Assembly (NCBI GenBank): GCA_964580055.1
Contig: CAZOJI010000005.1
Span: forward strand, 62,001 to 126,000
Origin: JBDGYW01 sp964580055
Lineage (GTDB): Bacteria; Gemmatimonadota; Gemmatimonadetes; Gemmatimonadales; GWC2-71-9
Direction: 5' to 3'
Length of the DNA stretch: 64,000 nt
In this document: positions 9,226-18,191 of the stretch, piece after piece
How the letters are laid out: the number at the start of each line of letters is the position of its first letter
Numbering within the stretch: position 1 is the stretch's first letter
Program-made: the position numbers and the translations under genes
Notes under the pieces: generated by a model
Database searches by the model: none
What the model was told of the DNA's origin: nothing
Seen by the model: only the letters and a program-made list of their open reading frames with translations

Positions 9226-10740
9226 ATGAGCCAGGACTCACGAGGTGGTACTTTCCGCGTCGAAACCGGATTGAGGCGCGTAGGCCCAGACGAACCGATC
9301 CGGGAAAGGCCATTTCACGTGGCGCTACTGGGCGATTTTGGCGGGCGTTCAGCGCAACGGAACGAAGTGGACAATCCGGCCCTGGAAAACCGAACCCCCC
9401 GCCAGATTGATCGCGACGATCTCAACACAGTCATGGCTCGTATTGAACCCTCGGTGGACCTCCCGCTCCCGAATGGGATCGGGAGCGTCCGACTGGTATT
9501 CAAAGAACTGGATGACTTCCATCCGGATCACCTCGTCGAACAACCCGATCTTTTCGGCGATCTCCGAGCAAGACGAGCTGAAATAGCCGATCCAGACGGT
9601 TTCGCGAGACTCAAAGAACATTTGGATAAGGAAACCGAGCAACAGCCCGGAAAGCCGGCGGAGAAATCCGACCCTGACCCGGCCGGCGGCAGTATTCTGG
9701 ATCAGATAATAAGTGAACCGAACCAGCAGGGATCCGCCGTGTTGGCGGGGGGAGGACTCGAGGACTTCTTGAGACGCGTCGTCGCACGCCATGAGGTTCC
9801 GCGAGGTGACGCATTCCAGGAGGAACTGCTGGCCCAAGTGGACGAGGATATCGCTTCGCGCATGCGATGGGTGTTGCACCACCGGGAATTTCAAGCCCTC
9901 GAATCCATGTGGCGCGGTTTGGCGTTTCTGTGTAGCCGTGTGGAGACGTCGGCGGACCTCAAGCTGTTTCTGATTGACGTTTCCAAGGAAGAGTTGCGCA
10001 GCGACCAGCGTCCGGAGGTGGCCCTGGAGGAAACGGGGTTGTACCGTCTGTTGGTGGAATCGACCGTGGGAACACCGGGAGCTATCCCCTGGTCGTTGCT
10101 CGTAGGGTGCTACTCCTTCGGCCCTCAGATGGATGATTTGAAACTGTTGGCGCGCATCGGCGCCATCACCAGCTTGGCCGACGCTTCCTGGCTTTCGGCG
10201 GCTGACAGTACTATCGTAGGTTGTACTTCGTTCGGGACTACGCCCGACCCGAGACAATGGGACGATTCGGACCTCGAGGGATGGAATGCCGTTCGGCTCC
10301 TGCCCTATGCAGACAGGCTGGGCTTGGCGATGCCACGGTTCCTGCTCAGGCTACCGTATGGTGACGGAATCAATGAATGTGACCGACTACCGTTCGAGGA
10401 ATTCCCCGCAGATGAGCATGATCACGAGGATTACCTGTGGGGCAACCCGGCTTCACTGTGTGTCCTGCTGATGATTCGCGCGAACGCGGGTAGCGAATCA
10501 GGCAGACAAAGGAGCCGCGGTCTGGAGATCGACAGGTTGCCGCTCCATTTGCGAAAGACGACCGCCGGAACCGTCGCACAACCATGCGCTGAGGCTTTGC
10601 TCCCGGAGCATGCGCTGACCCAGATAACCGAAAGAGGACTCATGGCTTTCGCTTCGATCAAGGAACGAGACAGGGTGAGGTTGGTACGGCTTCAATCGGT
10701 GTCCGATCCGCCCACTTCTCTTAGAGGGCCGTGGCTATGA
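9226..10740 (+). CDS. T6SS sheath paralogue: TssB-like domain fused to a TssC-like domain
   Basis: The 504-residue product joins both sheath subunits. Residues about 25-115 resemble TssB (FHVALLGDFGG, then FKELDDFHPDHL, matching PFVMAVLGDFTG and FRSLDDFSPDRV of the true TssB at 12459). Residues about 170-500 resemble TssC (EDIASRMRWVLHHREFQALESMWRG and the DVSKEEL block, then LPYGDGINECDRLPFEEF and DYLWGNPA). The cluster also has separate tssB and tssC, so this is an extra sheath-like protein; the closest precedent I know is ImpD beside ImpC in rhizobial imp clusters. It could cap or initiate the sheath or adapt it to a partner; this is inference. Its stop overlaps the methyltransferase start by 4 nt. 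Confidence 0.85.
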   Translation: MSQDSRGGTFRVETGLRRVGPDEPIRERPFHVALLGDFGGRSAQRNEVDNPALENRTPRQIDRDDLNTVMARIEPSVDLPLPNGIGSVRLVFKELDDFHPDHLVEQPDLFGDLRARRAEIADPDGFARLKEHLDKETEQQPGKPAEKSDPDPAGGSILDQIISEPNQQGSAVLAGGGLEDFLRRVVARHEVPRGDAFQEELLAQVDEDIASRMRWVLHHREFQALESMWRGLAFLCSRVETSADLKLFLIDVSKEELRSDQRPEVALEETGLYRLLVESTVGTPGAIPWSLLVGCYSFGPQMDDLKLLARIGAITSLADASWLSAADSTIVGCTSFGTTPDPRQWDDSDLEGWNAVRLLPYADRLGLAMPRFLLRLPYGDGINECDRLPFEEFPADEHDHEDYLWGNPASLCVLLMIRANAGSESGRQRSRGLEIDRLPLHLRKTTAGTVAQPCAEALLPEHALTQITERGLMAFASIKERDRVRLVRLQSVSDPPTSLRGPWL

Positions 10741-12245
10741 GAGCGGTGCAAAAGAGTCCACCTATCCCCCTCGAGTTCGGCACGCCGGAACAGTTCTCCT
10801 CGTTACGAAAACTCCTGGATGCATCAGGCTACACGACCGAGACCGTGTGCGACCGGCTCGGCCTATCCACGATGTTCGAGTTGGAGTCCCTCGACGAGGG
10901 CCCAATGTCCGTGGAGGAAATCCGGGATACAGCCGACGTTTTGATCTGGCTGTTTCTGGGTGGGAAACCGCTCGACCGGGCGCGGGTTGGTCGCTTCTTG
11001 GCGGACGCAGAAATCGAGACGTTTACACAACTTGGATTACTGGAGGCAGGCCCCTCTGACACGGACCTTCAATCGTCGGTCCTGCTTTACCCTATGAAAT
11101 CCGTTTATCTCGTTTCCGACCTAGCGGTCAACCGTCTCGACGGAACGCCTATATCGTTCGCTGACTCAGTATATCCGCCGTTCACGATCAGTGCGGGCTG
11201 GTTTCTGTCGATGCTTCCCCGCACTCCATGTGAGAACTTCCTGGAGCTTTGCGGCGGAACCGGTGTCGCCGCGCTACTCATGGCGGACTCCGCAGCGCAA
11301 TCATGGTCAGTAGACATCACCGAACGCTCTACCGTCTTTGCGAAGTTCAATGCGGCGCTGAACGACACTCCACGCTTCCGAGCGATCCAGGGCGACCTGT
11401 ATGCGACGGTCGGTGACGAGACGTTCGATCGTATCGTGGCGCATCCACCGTACATGCCTGCAATGGAGAACACCTGGATCTTCCGGGACGGCGGGCCGGA
11501 CGGAGAAGATATCGTCCGCGGAATCATGAAGGGGCTGCGCGCCCATTTGCGTCCGGGGGGGTACCTCTATTTGACCGCGATTCTGTCGGATAGGGAGGAT
11601 GCACCCGTGGAGACGCGCATCCGCGATATGCTGGGACCGGATGAGAATCTGTTTGACGTGGCTGTGATACATGCCAAGGCGTTTCACCCAATGGTGCACT
11701 ATGGCGCAGCATTGTGGAGGGGTACCGCCACCGCCGCGGAGATCGAGCTTCAGCTGTCTCATCTGAGGAGCTTGGGAATCCGGCAGATGGTGCTGTGCTC
11801 CGTTGTCGTGCGGCGTCCTGAGATGCCCCGTTCCGTGTTCACCACGAGACGGATCGCGGGTCCGGGCTGCGACGCGGACGCCTTGGAGTGGCTCTTGAGT
11901 TGGGAAGCAGATGCCGCGGAGCCGGGAATAGAACAGCGGCTGGCTGATGCGGTTCCGCGACCACTGGATAGCTCAGAACTCCTGGTATCACACAAGCTGG
12001 AAGCGGGAGATTGGAAGCCGGTCAGGCTCGAGCTCAGGACCGACAGCCCGTTTCAGCAGCATGTCCCGTGCGGTGCGTGGGTGGCCGAGTTCTTGCGACG
12101 GTGCGATGGCAAACGGTCAGCAGTTTCAATCCTGAAGAACATGAAGGAAGAGGGTGCCGTTCCGGGGAACGCACCCGGGGATGATTTCCTTCAGATGGTG
12201 AAGGGTTTGGCCGCGAGTGGCTTTCTGCGCTACGACAATACTTGA
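10737..12245 (+). CDS. SAM-dependent methyltransferase coupled to the sheath paralogue gene
   Basis: A 502-residue protein with a class I Rossmann methyltransferase core. Motif I is FLELCGGTGVAA around residues 168-179, and motif IV is HPPY at 236-239, close to the (N/D)PP(Y/F) motif of HemK, RlmG and N6-adenine enzymes but with His in first place. This type acts on planar amides or amines; the substrate here is unknown. An N-terminal domain of about 150 residues and a C-terminal winged-helix-like end (CDGKRSAVSIL, GFLRY) flank the core. I use the ATG at 10737, which overlaps the upstream stop as ATGA; a GTG at 10731 is possible. The coupling places it firmly in the T6SS unit. It could modify a T6SS part or act as cargo; neither is shown. 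Confidence 0.85.
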   Translation: MRAVQKSPPIPLEFGTPEQFSSLRKLLDASGYTTETVCDRLGLSTMFELESLDEGPMSVEEIRDTADVLIWLFLGGKPLDRARVGRFLADAEIETFTQLGLLEAGPSDTDLQSSVLLYPMKSVYLVSDLAVNRLDGTPISFADSVYPPFTISAGWFLSMLPRTPCENFLELCGGTGVAALLMADSAAQSWSVDITERSTVFAKFNAALNDTPRFRAIQGDLYATVGDETFDRIVAHPPYMPAMENTWIFRDGGPDGEDIVRGIMKGLRAHLRPGGYLYLTAILSDREDAPVETRIRDMLGPDENLFDVAVIHAKAFHPMVHYGAALWRGTATAAEIELQLSHLRSLGIRQMVLCSVVVRRPEMPRSVFTTRRIAGPGCDADALEWLLSWEADAAEPGIEQRLADAVPRPLDSSELLVSHKLEAGDWKPVRLELRTDSPFQQHVPCGAWVAEFLRRCDGKRSAVSILKNMKEEGAVPGNAPGDDFLQMVKGLAASGFLRYDNT

Positions 12246-12353
12246 CATGCACGATAGGAAACAACACTGCGCGTCTGTAACGCGTTTGCAACGCCCGAAT
12301 CGCTGTTACGTGGGGCGCACGCGTCCCTCGATCCGCTCTGGGGCAGTTCGTGC

Positions 12354-12382
12354 TTGACACTACCTGCATGCACGGATTGATT
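12354..12382 (+). promoter_or_regulatory. Candidate promoter before tssB
   Basis: The 212-nt gap between the methyltransferase and tssB contains a perfect TTGACA at 12354-12359 and, 17 nt later, TTGATT at 12377-12382, a weak -10 match. The gap is the largest inside the rightward array, so an internal promoter for tssB, tssC, hcp and the following genes is plausible. A GGAGGTGA ribosome binding site precedes tssB. Confidence 0.35.
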
Positions 12383-12458
12383 AAAGCCGTAGCCGGTCAT
12401 TTGCCCCATTCACCGCAGCCAGTTCAAGAGCGAACCCACATTATCGGAGGTGAGATAG

Positions 12459-13004
12459 ATGGCTAAGGAGAGCGTACACAAGAAACTTTCCCGTGTCCGC
12501 CCACCACGGGTCAACATCTCCTATGAGGTCGAAACAGGCGGAGCTATCGAGGAGAAGGAGCTTCCTTTCGTAATGGCTGTGCTCGGTGACTTCACTGGGC
12601 AGCCTACCGAACCGCTCGAGAAACTGAAGGACCGCAAGTTCGCCGAGGTCACGCTCGACAACTTCGATGACGTGCTCGCCAGCATGAAACCTCATCTTGC
12701 ATTCTCGGTGGACAACAAGCTGAGCGACGAAGAAGATGCAGGAAAACTCGCCATCGACTTGACGTTCAGAAGCCTGGATGACTTCTCACCCGACCGTGTG
12801 GCTCAGAACGTCGAGCCTTTGAGGAAACTGTTGGAGCTGCGCAGCCAACTGGCAGATCTCCGCGGTAAGATCCAGAGCAACGACAAGTTGGATGAGATAC
12901 TGCAGTCAGCCCTCGGTGACGAGGAGAAGCTCGAGAAGTTGAAGGCCGAGCTGGATGCCGAACGCAGCGACGAGGGCGGCGATGAGGAGGGCAAAGATGG
13001 CTAA
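12459..13004 (+). CDS. tssB: T6SS sheath small subunit TssB
   Basis: TssB and TssC assemble the contractile T6SS sheath around the Hcp tube. The 181-residue product has the family blocks RPPRVNISYEVETGG, PFVMAVLGDFTGQ and LTFRSLDDFSPD, and a charged C-terminal helix and tail rich in Glu, Asp and Lys. It starts at an ATG preceded by GGAGGTGA. Its stop overlaps the tssC start by 8 nt. TagJ (15040) is known in other systems to bind the TssB N-terminal helix. Confidence 0.96.
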   Translation: MAKESVHKKLSRVRPPRVNISYEVETGGAIEEKELPFVMAVLGDFTGQPTEPLEKLKDRKFAEVTLDNFDDVLASMKPHLAFSVDNKLSDEEDAGKLAIDLTFRSLDDFSPDRVAQNVEPLRKLLELRSQLADLRGKIQSNDKLDEILQSALGDEEKLEKLKAELDAERSDEGGDEEGKDG

Positions 13005-14478
13005 GGCAAAGGAAGAGAAGCAGGCCGCCGAGGCTGAGGCCGCTGAAGTCAGTCTGCTCGACCAGATAGTCGAACAAGGCCGCTTCGGAAAAGCTCCCGC
13101 AGAAAAGGAGCGTGGGCGCGATATGGTGAAGAAGTTCGTGGCGGACGTTTTGGAAGGCACCGTCGCGTACGCCGCCGACACCGACGCGATGCTCAATGCG
13201 CGCATAGCGCAGGTGGATCAGCTGTTGTCGTCCCAGTTGAACGAGATTCTGCACGCCCCGGAGTTTCAGAAACTGGAGGGCACTTGGCGCGGACTACATT
13301 ATCTGCTCTCTCAGTCCGAGACGAGCGAGATGCTCAAACTCAAGCTACTCAATGTCTCGAAGAAGGACCTGCTCAAAGATCTGCAACGGGCGCCCGAGTT
13401 CGATCAGAGCGCACTTTTTAAGAAGATCTACGAGGAAGAATACGGCGTTTTCGGCGGTGCCCCATTTGGCGCGATTCTCGGCGACTACGAGTTGGACAAG
13501 ACCGGCCAGGACATAGAGCTCCTGGAGAAGGTATCCGAAGTCGCGGCGGCCGCACATGCGCCATTCCTCTCTGCCGCATCGCACGAGATGTTCAACCTCG
13601 AGAGTTACACCGATCTGGACAAGCCGCGCGACATGGCGAAGGTGTTCGACACCACGGAGTTCGCCAAGTGGAAAGCGTTCCGCGAGAGCGAAGACTCCCG
13701 CTATGTGGCCTTGACCCTGCCTAGGATGTTGCTGCGCGAGCCGTTCGGTTCGGAAACCGTGCCCATCGACGCGTTCAACTATGAAGAGCAAGTAGACGGC
13801 ACCGATCACAGCAAGTACCTCTGGGGCAATGCGGCGTGGGGCTTGGCGGCTAAAGTAACACAGGCGTTCGCGCTATACGGATGGTGTGCCACTATCCGCG
13901 GCGTCGAGAGTGGCGGGCTCGTCGAAGGCCTGCCGGTTCACAACTTCCGCACGGACTCGGGCGACATCGCCATGAAGTGCCCCACCGAGACTCCCATAAC
14001 CGACCGGCGCGAGAAGGAACTGGCAGATCTCGGATTCGTGCCGCTCGTCCATGCCAAAGGAACGGCCAACGCGGCGTTCTTCAGTGTGCAGTCGGCCCAG
14101 AAACCGAAGAAGTATCAATCCTCCGATGCGACGGCGAACGCTAGGATCTCGACGCAGCTGCCCTACATCTTCGCCGTCTCGAGATTTGCGCACTACCTCA
14201 AGGTGATGATGCGCGACAAGATCGGCGGGTACATGACCAAGGACGAGGCTGACCGTTACCTGAACAACTGGATCAACAACTACGTGGTCGCGAACGACGA
14301 CGCTCCCATGTCAGTCAAGGCGAAGCGACCGCTTCGAGAAGCGCGTGTAGAAGTAGCGGAGATCGCAGGCAAGCCGGGAGCTTATCATGCCGTCGCGTAT
14401 CTGAGACCGCACTTCCAATTGGATGAGTTGAGTGTGGCAATGAGGCTGGTGGCCGATCTGCCACCACCGGCAGCCTAG
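12997..14478 (+). CDS. tssC: T6SS sheath large subunit TssC
   Basis: TssC is the major sheath subunit that contracts and is later disassembled by ClpV. The 493-residue product contains the hallmark block EFQKLEGTWRGLHYLL, the VSKKDLLKDLQ segment, FGAILGDYE and KYLWGNAAW, and the C-terminal LPPPAA end, all at normal family length. I choose the ATG at 12997 because it has an AGGAGG site and overlaps tssB by 8 nt; the frame remains open upstream inside tssB. It differs clearly from the TssC-like half of the fusion protein at 9226-10740. Confidence 0.96.
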   Translation: MAKAKEEKQAAEAEAAEVSLLDQIVEQGRFGKAPAEKERGRDMVKKFVADVLEGTVAYAADTDAMLNARIAQVDQLLSSQLNEILHAPEFQKLEGTWRGLHYLLSQSETSEMLKLKLLNVSKKDLLKDLQRAPEFDQSALFKKIYEEEYGVFGGAPFGAILGDYELDKTGQDIELLEKVSEVAAAAHAPFLSAASHEMFNLESYTDLDKPRDMAKVFDTTEFAKWKAFRESEDSRYVALTLPRMLLREPFGSETVPIDAFNYEEQVDGTDHSKYLWGNAAWGLAAKVTQAFALYGWCATIRGVESGGLVEGLPVHNFRTDSGDIAMKCPTETPITDRREKELADLGFVPLVHAKGTANAAFFSVQSAQKPKKYQSSDATANARISTQLPYIFAVSRFAHYLKVMMRDKIGGYMTKDEADRYLNNWINNYVVANDDAPMSVKAKRPLREARVEVAEIAGKPGAYHAVAYLRPHFQLDELSVAMRLVADLPPPAA

Positions 14479-14553
14479 AGATCGTGATACCCGCAGCCTT
14501 TTGGCAAGAACCGTTACGAGCGACACTGACACCTGACAAGATGGAGGATTTCC

Positions 14554-15039
14554 ATGTTCAATGCCTTTCTCAAAATTCATGGAGTTGAGGGCGAGGCGGT
14601 GCAAAGCGATTACGAGGGGCAAATAGCGCTTCACTCCTTCAATCTGGGCGCCACCAATCCAGGAGAACAACACTTGGGTGGGGGAGGCAGGGCCACCGGT
14701 AGGGCAAAGGTCTCCGATTTTACCGCCTCCAAACTGACCGACAAGGCGAGTCCGATACTGTTCCAGGCATGTTGTCTCGGCAAGCACTTTCCGAATGCCC
14801 AGATCACCGTGTGCAAAGCCACAGGTGACCGACAAGATTGGTTCCTGAAGTACAACTTCGACACGGTCTTCATCACGGACCTCCAATGGGCGGGAGGAGG
14901 CGGTGACGACACACCGCTGGAGAGCTTCTCCATGTCATTCAGTAAGATCGAAGTTACATATCGGAGCCAGGACATAAAGGGCAACGTGGGTGAACCCGTT
15001 GTGGCCTCTTACGACATAGCCACGGGCTTAAAGGCTTGA
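14554..15039 (+). CDS. hcp: T6SS tube protein Hcp (TssD)
   Basis: Hcp forms hexameric rings that stack into the inner tube expelled by sheath contraction, and it can carry small effectors in its lumen. The 161-residue protein starts MFNAFLKIHGVEGEA and has the Hcp beta-barrel pattern, including the FNLGATNPG stretch and a late FSMSFSKIEVTY strand. It has a GGAGG site before the ATG and lies 75 nt after tssC. There is no C-terminal extension, so it is a plain structural Hcp. Confidence 0.95.
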   Translation: MFNAFLKIHGVEGEAVQSDYEGQIALHSFNLGATNPGEQHLGGGGRATGRAKVSDFTASKLTDKASPILFQACCLGKHFPNAQITVCKATGDRQDWFLKYNFDTVFITDLQWAGGGGDDTPLESFSMSFSKIEVTYRSQDIKGNVGEPVVASYDIATGLKA

Positions 15040-15747
15040 GTGACGGCTAACGAACTATTCAAAGCCGGTAAGCTCGACGAAGCCATCGAGACGCTGGGCG
15101 CCGAGTTGCGGCGGGATCCGACCGACGTCCAGCGTCGGGTATTCCTGTTCGAGTTGCTCAGTTTCGCGGGAGAATACGATCGAGCCGAGAAGCAGCTCGA
15201 CATAGCGGGCCAAGGTGGCAACGAGGCGTCGATGGGGGCGCTATTGTATCGCAGCGCCATCCACGCCGAGCGGAACCGCCAGGAGATGTTCCAAGCGGAG
15301 CAGTTCCCCGTGGGCAAGGAGCCGGCGCCGGTATCGGGCACTCTGAACGGTACGGCTTTCGAGGCGCTCGCAGATGCCGATCCACGCATCGGTGCACGCC
15401 TGGAGGTGTTCGCGGCGGGTCAGTATCTGTGGATCCCGCTCGAGCACGTTGCCTCTGTCCAGATATCACCACCGACGCGGTTGCGAGACCTGCTTTGGAC
15501 TCCGGCGGTGGTTCAGACAGGGCCCGGTTTCAGCGGCATAGAATTGGGGCAGGTGCTGATCCCCGTGATCTCACCCCTGACCTGGCAATACGAAGAAGGT
15601 GACGTCCGCCTCGGTCGAGTCACGGAGTGGGTGGCGCTGGACGACGGCAAAGAGGTGCCGGTAGGCCAGAAGCTGCTCCTCGTGGACGGGGAGGAGTCGC
15701 CCCTCCTCGAGCTGCGCACACTCGAGATCGATACATCCTGTGACTGA
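15040..15747 (+). CDS. tagJ: T6SS accessory protein TagJ (ImpE/SciE family)
   Basis: TagJ proteins bind the TssB N-terminal helix and modulate sheath handling by ClpV. The 235-residue product has an N-terminal TPR-like helical part (LFKAGKLDEAIETLGAELRRDPTDVQRR) and a C-terminal ImpE domain (VPLEHVASVQISPPTRLRDLLW-like block, PEYTWQYE-type strands, and the DDGKEVPVGQKLLL end). The start is a GTG immediately after the hcp stop (TGA at 15037-15039, GTG at 15040), so it is likely translated by coupling. Confidence 0.88.
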   Translation: MTANELFKAGKLDEAIETLGAELRRDPTDVQRRVFLFELLSFAGEYDRAEKQLDIAGQGGNEASMGALLYRSAIHAERNRQEMFQAEQFPVGKEPAPVSGTLNGTAFEALADADPRIGARLEVFAAGQYLWIPLEHVASVQISPPTRLRDLLWTPAVVQTGPGFSGIELGQVLIPVISPLTWQYEEGDVRLGRVTEWVALDDGKEVPVGQKLLLVDGEESPLLELRTLEIDTSCD

Positions 15748-15761
15748 ACCAGAGGTGCCAG

Positions 15762-17696
15762 ATGCGCGACGAGATTGTCAAGTTGCTCGAACCCATCGAG
15801 GGGCCCAACCCTGCCGGCACCTACCTTCGAAACGAGCCCGGTGACGACGGACTGACAGTCTACGACAAGATCAAGAAGGCGCGCACAGAGGTAATCGACT
15901 CTCTGACGGGTGACCGCACGCCTCCGGATTACGCCGAGGTACAGAAGCTGGCTGAAGGCGCGCTCGCGGAGCAGTCAAAAGACATTCAACTGGCCGCCTG
16001 GCTGACAGAGGCTCTGCTAAAGCGGAACGGGATTGAAGGCCTCCGTGACGGACTCGACTTGATGTTGGGCTTGTTGGAACAGTTCTGGGATCACCTGCAT
16101 CCGGAACTCGAGGACGGCGACGCCGAGATGAGAGCGATGCCCCTGAATTGGGTGGGCGACTACTTGGACGTATCGGTGAGGTTCGCGCCACTCACGAACA
16201 AGGGACATGGCTATTTCGAATACCAGGAAGCTCTGTCGATCGGGTACGAGGCGGAGGCAAATGCCGATTCAGGCAAGCAGAGCGCGCGCGCAGAGGCTAT
16301 CGAGGCCGGAAAGCTGACTATCGAGGAGTTTGATAAAGCGTTCACGGCGACCCCTAAGCTCTGGTACAAACAGTTGGTTGCAGACACCGACAGTTGTGCC
16401 GGAACGATCGATTCACTCGACCGGCTTGGCAGCGAAAAGTTCGGCAGCGACGCACCCAGCTTCCGCAAGCTCCGTGATGCTCTGACAGACGTGCAGGTAG
16501 TGGCGAACCAGTTGCTGGCAAAGAAGTTGGAAGTCGACCCCGATCCGGTGGAGCCCGAGCCGACCGAGGAGGAAGAAGAAGAAGAGGTTGCTGCAACGCC
16601 GGAGCCGGCGGCAACGCAACTCTCGGCGGAGCCAAGCAGCCGGCAAGATGCGGCATCGCATGTTGCCGCCGCCGCGCGCTTCCTGCAGCGGGACAATCCC
16701 ACGAATCCGGCGCCATATCTAATGCTACGTGGCTTCCGCTGGGGAGAACTCAGGGCCTCGGGTGGAGAGGTGGACCCTCGAGCGTTGTCAGCCCCTCCGA
16801 CCAACGTACGGACCAAGCTCAAGGGGCTTCTGCTGGATGCCAAGTGGTCCGAGCTACTCGCGGCGTGCGAGAGCGTGATGGCCTCGCCGCACGGTCGTGG
16901 TTGGCTGGATCTGCAACGGTACGTCTTGACCGCGCTCGAGGCGTTGGGTGACGAGTATGAGCACGTTGCCGCCGCAGTTCGAGGCGCGCTCGTGCAACTG
17001 CTGCGCGATCTTCCCGAGTTGCCGCAACTCACCCTCATGGACGACACGCCGACTGCCAACGCAGAAACCCGGGCGTGGCTGAGGGAGCTATTTGCCACGG
17101 CTCCGGGCGGCGTCGAACAGACCCTGGGGACTCTGGAAGGCGAAGATTCCGAGATCTCTACTGCCGTACCCCCCCGCGCAGTCAAGGCTGCGGCCGACCG
17201 TGCCGCTGCCCTGGTCCGTTCGGGACAGCATCAGAAGGCGATCCAACTGCTCATGTCCCAGTCCGAGCAGGAGAAATGCGCGCGCGACCGGTTTCTCCGT
17301 CGCACCGAGGCAGCCGACATAATGGTCGAGGCCGGCCATGAGGCTGTCGCCGCACCGATTCTCCAAGAGCTTGCCGCGAAGATAGATGAACACAACTTGG
17401 AGAGTTGGGAGGCCGGCGATACCGTTGCGCGCCCACTCAGCCTGCTGCACCGCTGCATGCAGACCCTCGGGACGGATAGCGACGCAGCCCTGGAAGCTCT
17501 CTACTTGCGCATATGCCGCCTGGATCCACTCAGAGCCATATCCTTTCCTGGAAATGAGACGACAGCGACCGACATGCCAGCAGTTCCAGACAACGATTCC
17601 GCATCCCTACCTGCCCCGAAAACGACCGATGCGGAAGTTGGTTCGGGTGGCTCAATCGACGCCGGTGCGTTGCTTGACCAATTGGGCAACTCCTAG
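15762..17696 (+). CDS. tssA: T6SS cap and priming protein TssA
   Basis: TssA primes polymerisation of tube and sheath at the baseplate or stays at the distal end, depending on the subclass. The 644-residue product has an N-terminal ImpA_N domain (residues about 1-140, with LLEPIEGPNPAG and the FWDHLHPE block), an acidic Pro-Glu linker around 262-285, and a C-terminal helical region including RDNPTNPAPYLMLRGFRWGE, typical of long TssA proteins. An AGAGGTG site precedes the ATG. It lies between tagJ and tssE with small gaps. Confidence 0.92.
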   Translation: MRDEIVKLLEPIEGPNPAGTYLRNEPGDDGLTVYDKIKKARTEVIDSLTGDRTPPDYAEVQKLAEGALAEQSKDIQLAAWLTEALLKRNGIEGLRDGLDLMLGLLEQFWDHLHPELEDGDAEMRAMPLNWVGDYLDVSVRFAPLTNKGHGYFEYQEALSIGYEAEANADSGKQSARAEAIEAGKLTIEEFDKAFTATPKLWYKQLVADTDSCAGTIDSLDRLGSEKFGSDAPSFRKLRDALTDVQVVANQLLAKKLEVDPDPVEPEPTEEEEEEEVAATPEPAATQLSAEPSSRQDAASHVAAAARFLQRDNPTNPAPYLMLRGFRWGELRASGGEVDPRALSAPPTNVRTKLKGLLLDAKWSELLAACESVMASPHGRGWLDLQRYVLTALEALGDEYEHVAAAVRGALVQLLRDLPELPQLTLMDDTPTANAETRAWLRELFATAPGGVEQTLGTLEGEDSEISTAVPPRAVKAAADRAAALVRSGQHQKAIQLLMSQSEQEKCARDRFLRRTEAADIMVEAGHEAVAAPILQELAAKIDEHNLESWEAGDTVARPLSLLHRCMQTLGTDSDAALEALYLRICRLDPLRAISFPGNETTATDMPAVPDNDSASLPAPKTTDAEVGSGGSIDAGALLDQLGNS

Positions 17697-17704
17697 TCCT
17701 AGCC

Positions 17705-18187
17705 ATGCCGAAGCGAGAAGTTGAGAGAACCGCTCAGCAGTCTCTGCTCGATCGGTTGATCGACAGAGATCCGACGAGTACGAGTGAGGGCCGCATGACC
17801 CTCGCGCAGTCGGTGTCCGAATTCAAGCAGTCCGTGCGTCGCGACGTTGAATGGCTGCTCAACACACGACGAATACCGGAACCGGCACCCGACTCGCTGG
17901 CCGAACTCAAGAACTCGCTATACGATTATGGGTTACCTGACATCACTTCACTGAGTGCTGACTCACCGGAGGTACGCACGCAGCTGGTGCGGCGCATCGA
18001 GGAGGCCATCACCACCTTCGAGCCTCGGCTCGCCGACATCAAGATCACGGTAACTGACACCGGTGAGGGCGGCACGCGGCAGCTACGGTTCCTCATCGAG
18101 GGCATGTTGAGGATGGAACCGAACCCCGAACAGGTGGCATTCGATACTGTGCTCGACACCACGAAGTGCAACTTCGAAGTAAAGTGA
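17705..18187 (+). CDS. tssE: T6SS baseplate subunit TssE (gp25-like)
   Basis: TssE is the gp25-like protein at the inner baseplate that starts sheath assembly. The 160-residue product starts with basic residues, has the SLLDRLIDRDP block near residue 14, the SVRRDVEWLLNTRR block around residue 47 (equivalent of the gp25 EPR region), then LYDYGLPDI and the C-terminal RFLIEGML strand. Length is normal. It lies 8 nt after tssA and 4 nt before tssF. Confidence 0.94.
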   Translation: MPKREVERTAQQSLLDRLIDRDPTSTSEGRMTLAQSVSEFKQSVRRDVEWLLNTRRIPEPAPDSLAELKNSLYDYGLPDITSLSADSPEVRTQLVRRIEEAITTFEPRLADIKITVTDTGEGGTRQLRFLIEGMLRMEPNPEQVAFDTVLDTTKCNFEVK

Positions 18188-18191
18188 GGCA

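Noticed and set aside
12270..12310. GTAAC/GTTAC inverted repeat before tssB as an operator
   Set aside because: Only 5 bp per arm and a long spacer; no better than chance.
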